From assembly GCA_002633005.1 (NCBI GenBank), contig NMRA01000163.1:497961-561960 (forward strand): a stretch of DNA of 64,000 bases. The letters run 5' to 3'. The translations under genes were made by a program, and so were the position numbers. This document shows positions 44,132-56,200 of this stretch, one piece after another. The stretch comes from Phoronis australis (Eukaryota > Phoronida > Phoronidae). Under the pieces are notes generated by a model. That model worked only from the letters and a program-made list of their open reading frames with translations. It was not told the origin of the DNA and did not search any database. The number at the start of each line of letters is the position of its first letter. Within the stretch, counting starts at the first letter, position 1.

Positions 44132-44264
44132 TCATAAAATCCGAAGCAGTTTCTGCATAGCTTTGTTAACTTTAACTCCATGAAACTTCCAGTCCAAGGC
44201 ACTGAAGTCTGCGCATTCAATTTTATCTTTCTGATAGTCTCCAAGGTCAGCCGTATCTTCAGTC
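44132..44264 (-). CDS. Gene 2 last exon (13) with stop
   Basis: 133 nt, phase 2 in, ending TGA at 44134-44132. It encodes TEDTADLGDYQKDK and a hydrophobic C-terminal helix ending KAMQKLLRIL. The acceptor is TTTGTGACAG. Confidence 0.82.
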
Positions 44265-47200
44265 CTGTCACAAAGAGCAAAACATAGACTTCAGAAAAAT
44301 TTTCGACTCCATCAAACACATTCTTATGAAATAGAGATGATTTTGCAAGCACAAGGTTGGCTCTGCTTGCACCAGAGCCAATACATTAGCGCGTTTACCC
44401 ATCTGGGAGTTATTTCTCAAAAAGGGATTTGTCTACAGATGGCTTAGCTTGTTTCACAAAATACCTGATACTAAATGTCAGAAAATCTGTCTTACTACAC
44501 CTCCAAGTCAAAAGACAGAAATCTGTAGCTTGCTCGGGAGCTGACTAAATGCCACAGTCAAAAAACAAAAACTCCACATTTAGCTATAGATCTTCCTCTC
44601 CCTCCGCCAACCTCTCTCTATCAACCTTTAGCTATAGATCTTCCCCTCCCTCCGCCACCCTCTCCCTCTCTCTATCAACATTTAGCTATAGATCTTCCCC
44701 TCCCTCCGCCACCCTCTCCCTCTATCAGCAATACTTACACAAACTTTCCATAAAGTAACCGTTCAGCAAAAGCAGAAATGCCACAATACAGCCTGTAGTC
44801 CACTTGTGTATCTGCAGTTACTCCACAGTAATCAAAGAGCAGCTCTAGCTTGGGCTGATCAATGGTTGACGTCAACACATCCTTAATAGCTTTCTCTAGA
44901 TCCTAGAAAAATACTTTTAGTGTCACTGTCACATCCATACCAAGGTTTTCACATGCCTTGCATTGAAAATGCATCTTTTTAAACTGCCTAGCCGATGACT
45001 AGTAGTTTTTCTTTTAAAACTAATGCCTTAGATATTGCACATCTGGCTTATCAAGTCAAGAACAAGTGCGTTTTTTCATACATGGAATGGTACCTTGTCA
45101 GTTACCTGGTACTTTGACTGTTACATGTATAAATTGCAAGTGCTTTAACGAAAGAAGTATTATACTAGATTACTACTCCAAATATTGTGCTAGTCCAACA
45201 TGAGAACTGGTATATCTTGTTGTCTGATGTCAAGAATTCTCAACATAACTTGAATGGGTGTATGCTGCAGGAGATATTCAAATGCCTTACTTTGGGCTTT
45301 TTCGTTCATAGTAACACTGTAATCGAGTATGTCATATTTCTCATCACATGGCAATGCACACAAAGTAAAAACATTGTATGAGATGATAATTTATATCCTG
45401 TGGTGATTTACCCAACTACATGACAAGGCCTAGACATGCTGAAAAAAAAATTGAGACTTCGTTCACAGAGTATGCATGTTTGTTACAAAAAAGGCTTACG
45501 GTGCATACAATATACAAAACACCTAAAGAATACACAAAGGTCACTGAATCCTTACCTTGTAAAGCAGTTTGCCACATCTGTCTTTGTTTTTCATGAAGTA
45601 TTTCTGATACAACATGTGCCGCCTGGACGATACTATGCAGTATTTTCTGAGATAATCTTTTGGGTCTAAAGCTGAAAAGGAAAATAAGGCTAGTTGTGAT
45701 ATTAAAGCATCGCTGCAACATTGCAATATTCAAGTAGGGTATGAATGGTAAACTTTGATTTGAGGGCACATACACGTGCATTATTTAAAATCAAGCACTT
45801 ACCAAAATTGGTACAGGGCCAACATTAGAAAACATCAATCAACACATGAAGTACAGCTTTAATAAAGCTGCATTACATCTCGTTTAGCTGGCTGAAAACT
45901 TAAATTGAATTAGGCCCTTAACTATCATAAAATTAGTCTTGTAATATTCCTTACTATGGTAGGATTCCATTATTTCCATTGCCAATACAAGTCACAAGCC
46001 ATTTTGGAATTCGCAATTTTAATGTTGACCAACCTCCATAAACTCTGAAACATTTCTTCAGTCGCTGATAGTTTTGATGTTCAAGCCAGTTCGGAATTCA
46101 GAATTTTAAGGTTGGCTAACTCCAATAAACTCTGAAGCATTTTCTTGAGTCACTGGTGGTTTCCATGTTCTTGTTGGTAAAGGAAATGGAATCCAATCGT
46201 AGTACGAAATATTTTGAGACTGACGTAATGGGAGTAAAAGGCCCAGTTCGAATTGCGTCTCTTAATCAGCTAAATTGGGCTATAACAGCTATAAGGTTAT
46301 GTAAGACTTAATTGACAAGTCTGTTCAAATATCTACAAAGCTAAAGATTTTACCTCATTAAAAGTATTATATACTGAAAGTAGAAAGCCTGTAGAATTTG
46401 CTTTTGACATTTTATGAACCTATTATCAATTGGGTCAAGAGGCTATGTAAAATTTAGCAAATAAGATAGGTACATTGACAACAAAACAGCAGTATGAAAA
46501 ACGTGAAAGTTTCAATGAAGCCAATCAGCCATTTCTGAGATATGGCATTCCAAAGTTAGCCACATATGGACATCTTTCAATGGTCCTACATAACCTTAAA
46601 GCAAAACATAATCTTGAAGATAGGTATTGACTAGACGTTACTCTTAAAACAACAGATCACTCACTCTCAAGCAGACGCATGTCCATTGGAAGTTCAAACC
46701 GGCTAGATCGTTTGGATAGGGCAAGGCGGCCATGTAACCATGGCTGGGTTTTTCTCTGTAACAAGCATCAGAAACCTTTAGTTAACAAACACCTACGTTG
46801 TTTAAAACAGCATTTGAATAAGTCACTATGCAGATGACTGAATGACACATTACAGCATCTGTTGCTACAGTTCAACAAATAGTTCACTGCATTTCAGATA
46901 AAGGAAGTCTTCCGGCCATTTTATCTACTACGAATTTTCTTCAATTCACAGTGCTGCTGTCATTTTTCAAATTAATGCATTATGGGGTGGTTGTCAGCTT
47001 GTAAATATCTGCTGATATCACAGATAACTTTGTGGAGGTGTAACCAAATTTATAACTTGAGCTTTAGGTAGGTGCGTTTTGAGGCTGGCACACTCTCAAT
47101 TTTATATTCTCGCCTGACAGTTCTTTAGTCAAAGTAGCACTAAAAGCCTGTTGTAGCCGACTCTGCTTTCAATTCTGGTTGCTCAAACGAAACGTTATTT

Positions 47201-50200
47201 TCCACCAAACTGTTTCAAGTCACCAAGTTATCCGTGATGTCATCAGATGCTTACGAGCTTACAACTGTCCCACAATGCATTTGAAAAACGACAGTTGAGC
47301 AGTAGATGAAATTCCCCAAATTTTTCACTCTGTGTACGAAACTGAATGGGTATCTGTGAGGGGCAGTGTAAAGGAAACCATTTGTCCCATAATATCAAGC
47401 CTACAGATTTTAGCTAGAGATGGTTAAACACATTGTTGAGGCAACAGCAGTCCTCAGAATGAGATATTATGTAGAAGCTGACATCACTGAAGTCAGCAGG
47501 GTTCCAGCACTGGTCTAGCACAATGCAAGGAAGGGTTTAAGAACGTAAATCAGACAAATTATCTATAATGAAAATTTTTACTGTATGAAGAATAATTAAT
47601 TTGTGGAGCACTTCATTTACCTTGGTGTCAATAATAATCGGTTCAGGTGGTTTCTCTTCTTGCATCAACGCCTCAACTTCACGCCTCCTAGCCTTCATCT
47701 CAAGTTCAAGTATTTCCTGCAAATCCAGCAAGTACGATTTTGGCAACTGAAGACCTTTACATATAGAAATTGATGTTCAATATATGACAAGACATTTCAA
47801 TTTTTAATTAAGGCTTTCTACATTAGTCCAATTGGTTCAAATTTTACCAGATGTCGCTAGACAACAGCTGTACAGCACACTATACCATGGAAGAAGCAAG
47901 AGGCTCACACCAACTTGGTTCTACTTGACAAGGGCATCAGGTGTTGCATGGGTCTGGATCACTCACCTGACTGTCCATAACAAACATGCTCTTGGTACTC
48001 GGGACAGCGCTGACTGGTGGCTCCACCTTTGGTGGTTCCTTTTCTACCTCTACCACATCTGGAGCTGGAGGGAGCACAACTTCAACTGGTTGTGTGGGTG
48101 TTCTGGAAAGTTGTTAGTAAGAAATATTGTAAATAGTCGAAGTAGGCTGAAAATTCAAAAAGATAAATTTTAGTTAAAATATGTACCACTGAAAGAAATT
48201 CATAGTTTACCTTGGCTAGGAAATAGAACTCCTCAAAGAGAATGAAGACATGTTACCATGACACCAGTGGCAACAAAAACGTGCAAACTAGTGAAAGAGG
48301 AGAACAAAATGCCATTTTAAGTCACCATGTCTGCTAAGAAACAGTCTGGATGAGACACTTTTACTAAATGAATGTTTCTACAATGATTGAATTCAGAAAT
48401 AACAGCTGTTACAGTATAATTTTAATTCCAAATTTTCAAGTGACCAGATCGATTGTCACTATTTTCACCCAGTGTACTCAAATATGTTCAAGGGTGAGGG
48501 CATCAATTAAGGTTTGATGATATTGCATAAATTTAAGTATAACTCAGCAGCAGTGCCTCCGTGGTGCAGAGTTCGTTGAAAATGATATACAGATGCGATC
48601 TGCACACAAGGAGTATTTTTAGACAATACGAAAAATGCATGAAGAAATTGTCCAGTAATCATTGTCGTATCATTTTGAATTTTGTATTAATCATTCTGTC
48701 ATACATAACAAGCAAAGCACGTGATCCCATAACTTTTTTGTGAGTGTCTTAAGTTTACTGAATGCGGTTCTGCACTACAGAACTGCTTACACTAGCACAC
48801 GCAAAGTGTTTGAATATTGTGCGGGGATTTGTGGTTACTGTATTCCAAAAACAGCACATGAAAATGGCGATAATTGTGAATGTCTCGTACAAGTGGAAAC
48901 ACACACTACATACTCAGGTTCTACAGTTGGCTCTGGTGGTGGCGTTGGTGGGGCCTTAGGTAAGGCCTTATTTGGCATGGCTTTCTCTTTTTTGGCCGCA
49001 CAGTTTCTTCTTGATTTGGAAGTTTGTTTTTTCTTTTTTTCTTCTTTCTTCGGTTCTGTTTGTGGCACCTGTGGAGGTGATGGCTCCACTGGCTTTGGTG
49101 GTGGTGGTGGTGGTGATGGTGGTGGTGAAGGTTGTCGTGGTGATGGCGGTCGTGGTGATGGCGGTCGTGGTGATGGCGGTCGTGGTGATGGCGGTCGTGG
49201 TGATGGCGGTCTAGGTGGTGGTGACTGTCTGGGTGGTCTTTGCAGTGTTGGAGATGGTGGCCTGGGGACTGGTGAGATTGACCTCACACTAAGACATGGG
49301 GAGGCAGCTCTCGTTGGAGAAGATGGTCTCTCTGGCGGGGGTTCCTACAGCAGAGTCAATAGGACATTAGTAGGTGTCAGTCAAAATAAGGTTGTCTCAG
49401 AAAAGGAAGTTCTAAATCATCACAAATAGTAGTTATAGATTTGTAATCTTAGATTAAAACACCATATTCTTTAGTGTGCAACCTGGTAAGAGACTTGGTT
49501 TTGTGCTCTAAAGGTTACAGTCACGTAATATGTAAATTTGTATTCTGTTCACAAACTATTTTTTGATTTTGGCACAAAACAAATCTGAAACTTTTTCATA
49601 TGCAGATATTTACATTTTACTTTATCAATGCCAACAAAGAACAGTTTGTAGGCACTGAAAAAGAGCCTCAATAAGTTGGCTTGTTATGACAAGCCATTTT
49701 CACATGCCAAACACGGCCTCAACCAAATACATACTGTCAGTTCTTGCCAACACCAAATAATTTTGGTTTGAAATCTGAGCATGAAACGAGTTGGGACCAG
49801 TTTTGTAACAGTTGGTGGCTTAAAGCTAATGTTAGTCTTTTTGGACAAGGTAGGCTTACAGTAGCTTCAAAGGTCAAAAAAATAAAACATGAGAATATAA
49901 CAAAGATTTTGCCTTTCAGAGACAAGTGTTGTCAGTTTTGTATTGACTAAGGATCTGGATTTCAAAAAAGATATGTTGTCATATCTTAATAATCAATACT
50001 GAAAGACAATTGAGGAAATCTGGTCATTGGCAACTGAGCTAGACAGTTGGTTTTAACAACGATCCTGAAAAAATGCATATCGACACAAGACGAGCAAAAC
50101 AACTGTGACATCATTTGTCTATAGCCAAACATCAGCAATGAAAGCCTACAGTGATTAATTAATGACTTAACAGGCAGTACATCACTTTGGTCATAAAATG

Positions 50201-53200
50201 TTATAAATACACTTAAAAACACTTACTTCCCCATGATTTAGTAGATTGAAGTAAACCAGAAATGTGCAGAAGTCTAAATCACCAGCCACCGACCGTAATC
50301 AACTGAGTCCTTCCACTTAATTTAACACAAACAAACCTAGCACTAACTACTGTTTATTGTCCATGTATTGACGATTGTAGAATCAATGAGACAATAGCAA
50401 CCAATCAGGTTGCTACATGAATTCTAAATCTGATGAACAGTGTGTACATTTATTAACACTTATTCTGGCATGCATACCATACATAATTTATTGATTTTTA
50501 AATTGCTGCATTTATAGCAATAGCGCAATCATGTAATACCTTCCAGGCATTCCAGTGAGCACTGTTAATTAAAATCTCTTGTCAGAATTAACCTTCTTGT
50601 CATACTCTGATCATTGGATGACAATAATTAAATTACAAGGACAATTATACTAATTCTCAGATATCCATAACTGATTGGAGCCATTGTACAACTTCTGATG
50701 TTTCACAAATAACTGACACCTTCTACTGCACAGCTGGATTCAATATTGCAAATTAAGTTCTTAAATAATTACTGTTTAATGGCTTACAGCATTAAAGATT
50801 TCTTAAGAAGGTTATGTGTTTATTGAAATTTCATTGAAAGACTGGATGACCATTTCAGGTAGTCCATCGACGTCCAAGTGGGCCAAGTACGAAATATTAT
50901 CACAAGGAAAAATATAAAGAGAGACATATAATTAAAATATCGATCATATCAAAATAATTCAATTAATGAGAAAATAAGTTAAACAAGGTGACAAAAATAA
51001 ATTCTTTAAAAAGAAAGTAGCAAATACTAATAAGTAAGTTAAGAAGTACACAATTGGAATCAGGAGGTACATCTAGTAGAGGACTGCCTTCCCAAACAAC
51101 ATACAAACTCCCAATACCTTTTTTCGAAAGCAGAGATATTGGGGCGAGTTTGTGACAGCAGTACCCAGCCCATTGTAAGCGACGGTGCCTCTGCAGGCAA
51201 AGAGGCCGGTACATTTCACTCTAGAAAAGGTTTCACAGTTGGGGGTCAAAAAAGAAAAATTAACACAACATATGCCTTACAAAGTAGTAATTAGCACAAA
51301 TGTGGCATGCCCGGTAAAATGTAGCAGTCAGAAAATTGTCAATTCACACAAAGTGAGGATGCAGTACATTGTCTTAAAAATATGAACTGTAACAAAATGT
51401 TAAGATTGTTAAGATATTTGTGGAACAATTACCAGAGTTCCTGCTGATGTGTGAGAGTACACTATATCATCCACAACACAAGGACTTCATTCATTACCTG
51501 GTGCCCTCTATAGGTAAAAATAAAACCTCAAGACTACAGCTGAGCTTACTCGCACTCGGGAAGTCATCAAGATGTTGCATAATTTCAACAACAGAGGGTG
51601 CACCAAGCATAGAATTAAGTCTGTGATATTACTCATCATTGCAACAACATACAGAAGTTTTAATAGTCTCTGAGTTTTTGATCAAGTACAGAGTTGAGTA
51701 TTTTGTTGCACTAAAACTATTGAAAATAGGAAGGCAAAAGTTTTAAGTACTGACCCAAATGAATGTTCCTGTCTGTTGCTCAGGTATGTAATCCCATGTC
51801 AGAAGTTTCCCACCAGACACCATTAATTGTGCAGGCTTAACCTCACCTCCTCCCAGCTCCCTACAGCCCAGGATTAATAAAAGTTCCTGTTGTACTCTTG
51901 TACTCACCGGTTCAGCCCATGTTCCAGGTGACTGATCAACAGCCAGAGGAATGAACACTGGGGCCACAGGACTGGGAGCCCTCTGTTGGACTGGAGCTGA
52001 AACAATAGGCAAAAATAAGGTGGCAGAAAACATTTACAATACTGGAACAAAACAGAGGCACATGTTATAAAAATTGTGTGATTGTTCCAAATAAAGATAT
52101 ATTGGGTGCTAATTTTAGAAGTCAATGGCCAAGTACCATAAAATAAGAATGTTTATCATTCTGACAAAAGTAAAACCATAGAAAACGAGAGCTAAACTTG
52201 TCTTGTTTCAAGTCGAAACCGAATTGATCTTGCTATTGCATGAAATAGGACATCGCAAGGTAATATATTCATTTAGCTAATTATAAATTTGAACTGGTCG
52301 GTACTTATAGTAAACAAATACCTCAATTGAAAATTTCTTGCATTTATCAATTCTCTTAATCAAAAAATGTTTTAAATTCATTCAAAGCTGCTAGCTATTA
52401 GTAGTAACTCCTTTTACTGAGACACAGAACCACTCCATTCCATATTCAGGTGACATAAAGTGATAGTTTTTAAAAACGTTTTTTACTTTGAAACTCCCCC
52501 AGTTCAAATAAGCAGAGACAACACACTGGGACTCCATTACCTTACTTTAAAATGGTTTCAGTAGAAGATTTATTTAACGTAATAATAAACATTTGAAGTG
52601 GGTTTTACAAAAACATGGCTATAAATTAAAAAAAAACTTCCACGAAAGTGTAACGTTTCCCAGGGGAGAGAGAAGCAATACAACTAAGTGGTGATAGTCT
52701 GATATATCGCGCTTGCATTTTGAGAACCAGTTGTCTTCATTGAATAACAGGCATCAACTGGTTCTCAAAATGTTGGCATGTTACATCAGACTATTGCCCA
52801 AAAAATTACCTTTTACATCGTTAATAGACCCTTAATTGGTGACCACCTATTTGTTAATAAGTCAATCCAATTATTCTTGAGAGCTTATTATAAATTTCAA
52901 TTCACAGAGTTCAATCTCCTGCAATAATGTTTTTTGTCTTGGAGTCAAGAAATTAGTAGACCTAATTTTAAGTGGATGGTTTTATTCAAAAGTTTTTGAC
53001 ATGGAATGAGCTAAGTGTTTCAAGTGATGCTTTAACGCTTGTCACTAACACTCACCTGTAACAACTTCAGCTGGCTTTGGTGCAACTGGTTCAGGTTTCT
53101 TCTCAGGAACTTTCCTGGGGGGCCTGGGCGGAGATGGAGATTTGGGAGGTACCCTCTCCACCTACAATCAAACATGTGACCATGAAGAATGACTAGTAAT

Positions 53201-56200
53201 TCCATTTATCAAAAAAGTTACACATTAACTTTGATAACAGTTGGACTAAAAATTTACTAAATCCAACACAAGTCACTGTACAAGATAACTGAATGCTATT
53301 TTTATTTGGAATGATGTTGTTTTGTACTATATGCTTTTGAAATTCCCAATATTGAAAATGTGCTTACAATTAGATCTGCAATTGATATAAACGTAGGCAC
53401 ATTCCCACAGGCACGGCAAATATAAGACTAAAAATAAAACAAAAGATCAAGTTCAGCACAATAAGCGTCACATCGGGCAAAACTGAATTGTGAAAACAAA
53501 GCGTTCACTTTGATTTCCAGAGCAGACAATCCTTACAGTATTGTGTAATTCATAATGATAGGACCTAATGGTGTAACCTATGCAGTGTATAAGAACTGTC
53601 CAAAGTTGGCCATTCGTCTGTGGGAAGCCTTGGTAAAGGTGTGGGAGAAGGTGGATATACCCGAGTCTAGGTGCAAAGCAGATGGTATTTACTGTACATA
53701 CCAAAAGGAGAAAACTCTATTGAGTTAGGTCAGTTTAGACTAATTTTTTGTTGAATATTGAAGGGAAAATCTTCTTCACAGTCTTGGCAAAGAGATTAAC
53801 AAGGTTCCTTTCGGGTAATGAATTCATTGACACCAACATTCAGAACTGCATGGCCAGTAAAATTTTATTGGCAGCAGAATGGCAAATGACAAACTGCAGT
53901 ACATGACAAAAGTACAGACAAAAAAACGTTTTCCCTGCCACCATGACGGCTAATTCTTTTAACAGCAAAATGACTGGGAATCACTATTATGGCAAAAAAA
54001 TTCTAATATACCTGGTAGAATAGCTTAGCCTCCTTACTAATTCCTGATACTTCCTTTTAACTATTCGCAATGAGGGAGGGTTATACTCTGATGAAACAAG
54101 ATATCAACTATGAATAAAAAGCCATACAGATGCACAGCATTGAGGGTAAATACCACACAATCATAGAGGATGGTGGCATATTCTAGGAGCTGCATGATAA
54201 AATCTCATCAATTTGGACAAAAACAATTGTCAAATTTGATTTTTTTCAATTTTTCGAGAGTATCTAACAATGATACAAAACTGAACATGGAAAATCATAA
54301 TTTGGTGCTATGTAACTTTCATAGAAAAATGCGACAAAATACTAGTCCACCTCCTATTGTATCATTGGTGAAAATTTTTACTGTGATTAGGTAAATCACA
54401 CACCTAGCCCTTTACTCTTTAGTTATGAACTATAGGGAACAGAGATGAAGGTCATTGTCTGACGGAATTACTGTGTTGCCATTCATCAGGTTGACTTCAT
54501 CTAAATGAGTATTCCTAATTCTTGGCACCTTATCTTAACTTGTAATCTGAATACCTACCCCTAAAGTAAGCAGAGAGGATGAATAGGAGAATAAGATCAA
54601 ATCTTGAGATAGAAATTTAATAAGATACAATAACACCGATTTTTTTATGGGGCAAACACCTGCAGTGACACACAACACCATTAAGAGTACAAAATACACT
54701 TACACACAATTACAAGCATGGTATATATGTATATTATATTGAAAGAATATATCACATAAATATTTAATGATCCACAATAGAATAGATGGTTTGCCAAAAT
54801 AAATTTTACATCTTCTGGAGCTCATAACTGAGAGATACGTACATTGGATTTTAAGATGCCCAACCCTACACCCAGTGGTTGGATCCTAGATTTTAAAGAT
54901 TGCCAATCTTGCTCAATAAATATGGGTTAGGGGTTTACTTGGTTTGTGTTCCATGGATGTAAAATACTACCAAATAGGCAAAGTCAGGCACGGCCATGAA
55001 AAATTATACAAGTCAAAGACACTTGTTTAACGAGACTAAGCTTCAGACAACTGTACACTAGCAAAATGAGGAAGTGGTTGGAGAGGGGGGATAAAATGAT
55101 GATTAACAAAATACAATTCAATGTATCTGTTCCATTGGCGAAGGTAATTCTGGCAGCAAGGACGGTCTGTGGAGTGCCATGCATACATTTGCAGAATGCA
55201 TCCTGTACCACATCACGACAAATTTATCCAACCTTTGATTGAACAGTGAGTTTTATACTAACAAAACATCAATATTAACCAGTTAGTTGCCGAACACATT
55301 GAAAGACGGGAAACTGTTACCTTGACCAGCTTCAAACGATTAATACCCATAGGCAAATTTCGCAAATAAGCAGAAGCCATTTTCTGCATGTAGACAGTTG
55401 ACACTTTATCAAGACCCTCCTTGTTCATTACAGGGTGACCACTAGAAACTTGAACACCACCAACATTGTTTGGAGATTCTGGCGACCATCTGCTACGAGT
55501 GGCAGAACAAGTAATCATCGCCTGTTTTATGGTTAGCCCATAGCTTCTTGGTAGATCACTTTGAGTGTGTGAGCCCAAGGGAAACTCATGTCCTGCAGAG
55601 CCCCAAGCGGCCTTGTGAGTTTTATTCTGCTGACCAGAGCGCGAGAATGAGTCGGTGAGCTGAGACTGTTCTGTCAGTCGACCCTTGCCTTTGCCATTTC
55701 GAACAATATGCATGCAGGATTCCAAATCAACCATACATGTCTCCGGCTGTAGTAGCATGTCAGAAACACGGAAAATGAGTCAATCATTTTTCATTCTCAA
55801 CAAAGTTTTCACTGTATAGGGTACCTAATGGTATACTTAGATTAAGATTTTTTGAGCACACTTGGCAACATAAAAATATTACAGTGTTTGTCCTAAGATA
55901 TGTTTTTGTGTCATTTGACAAAATTTTACTAACTTAAAAGAAGATCCAACGAATTGGAAAGTGTGTCAACTTGGATGTGATTTTGACAAGTTATGAGAAT
56001 ACTAAATTTAAAACTATCCCTGGTTCATATATATTTCTTAGTTAACTTCCTGTATTTACCATTGGTTCAAAATCAGATAATTCATCTCACCTTAAGTTAG
56101 TACATTGTCCGTCTTTCTTTTCACGGATCCCCAGAACTTATAACACAGCCTGCAAATTTTGGAAGGTGAGCACCAAGCCCCAATGATTGGAAGTGCTGGG

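Noticed and set aside
44549-44758. Plus-strand Ser/Thr-rich repeat protein
   Set aside because: It is created by the three-unit minisatellite in gene 2 intron 12.
48740-49429. Plus-strand 229-codon Gly/Asp/Arg-rich frame
   Set aside because: It is the antisense of the proline-rich exon 7 of gene 2; its glycine run is the complement of the RPPSP minisatellite, and its flanks have no plausible start or splice context.
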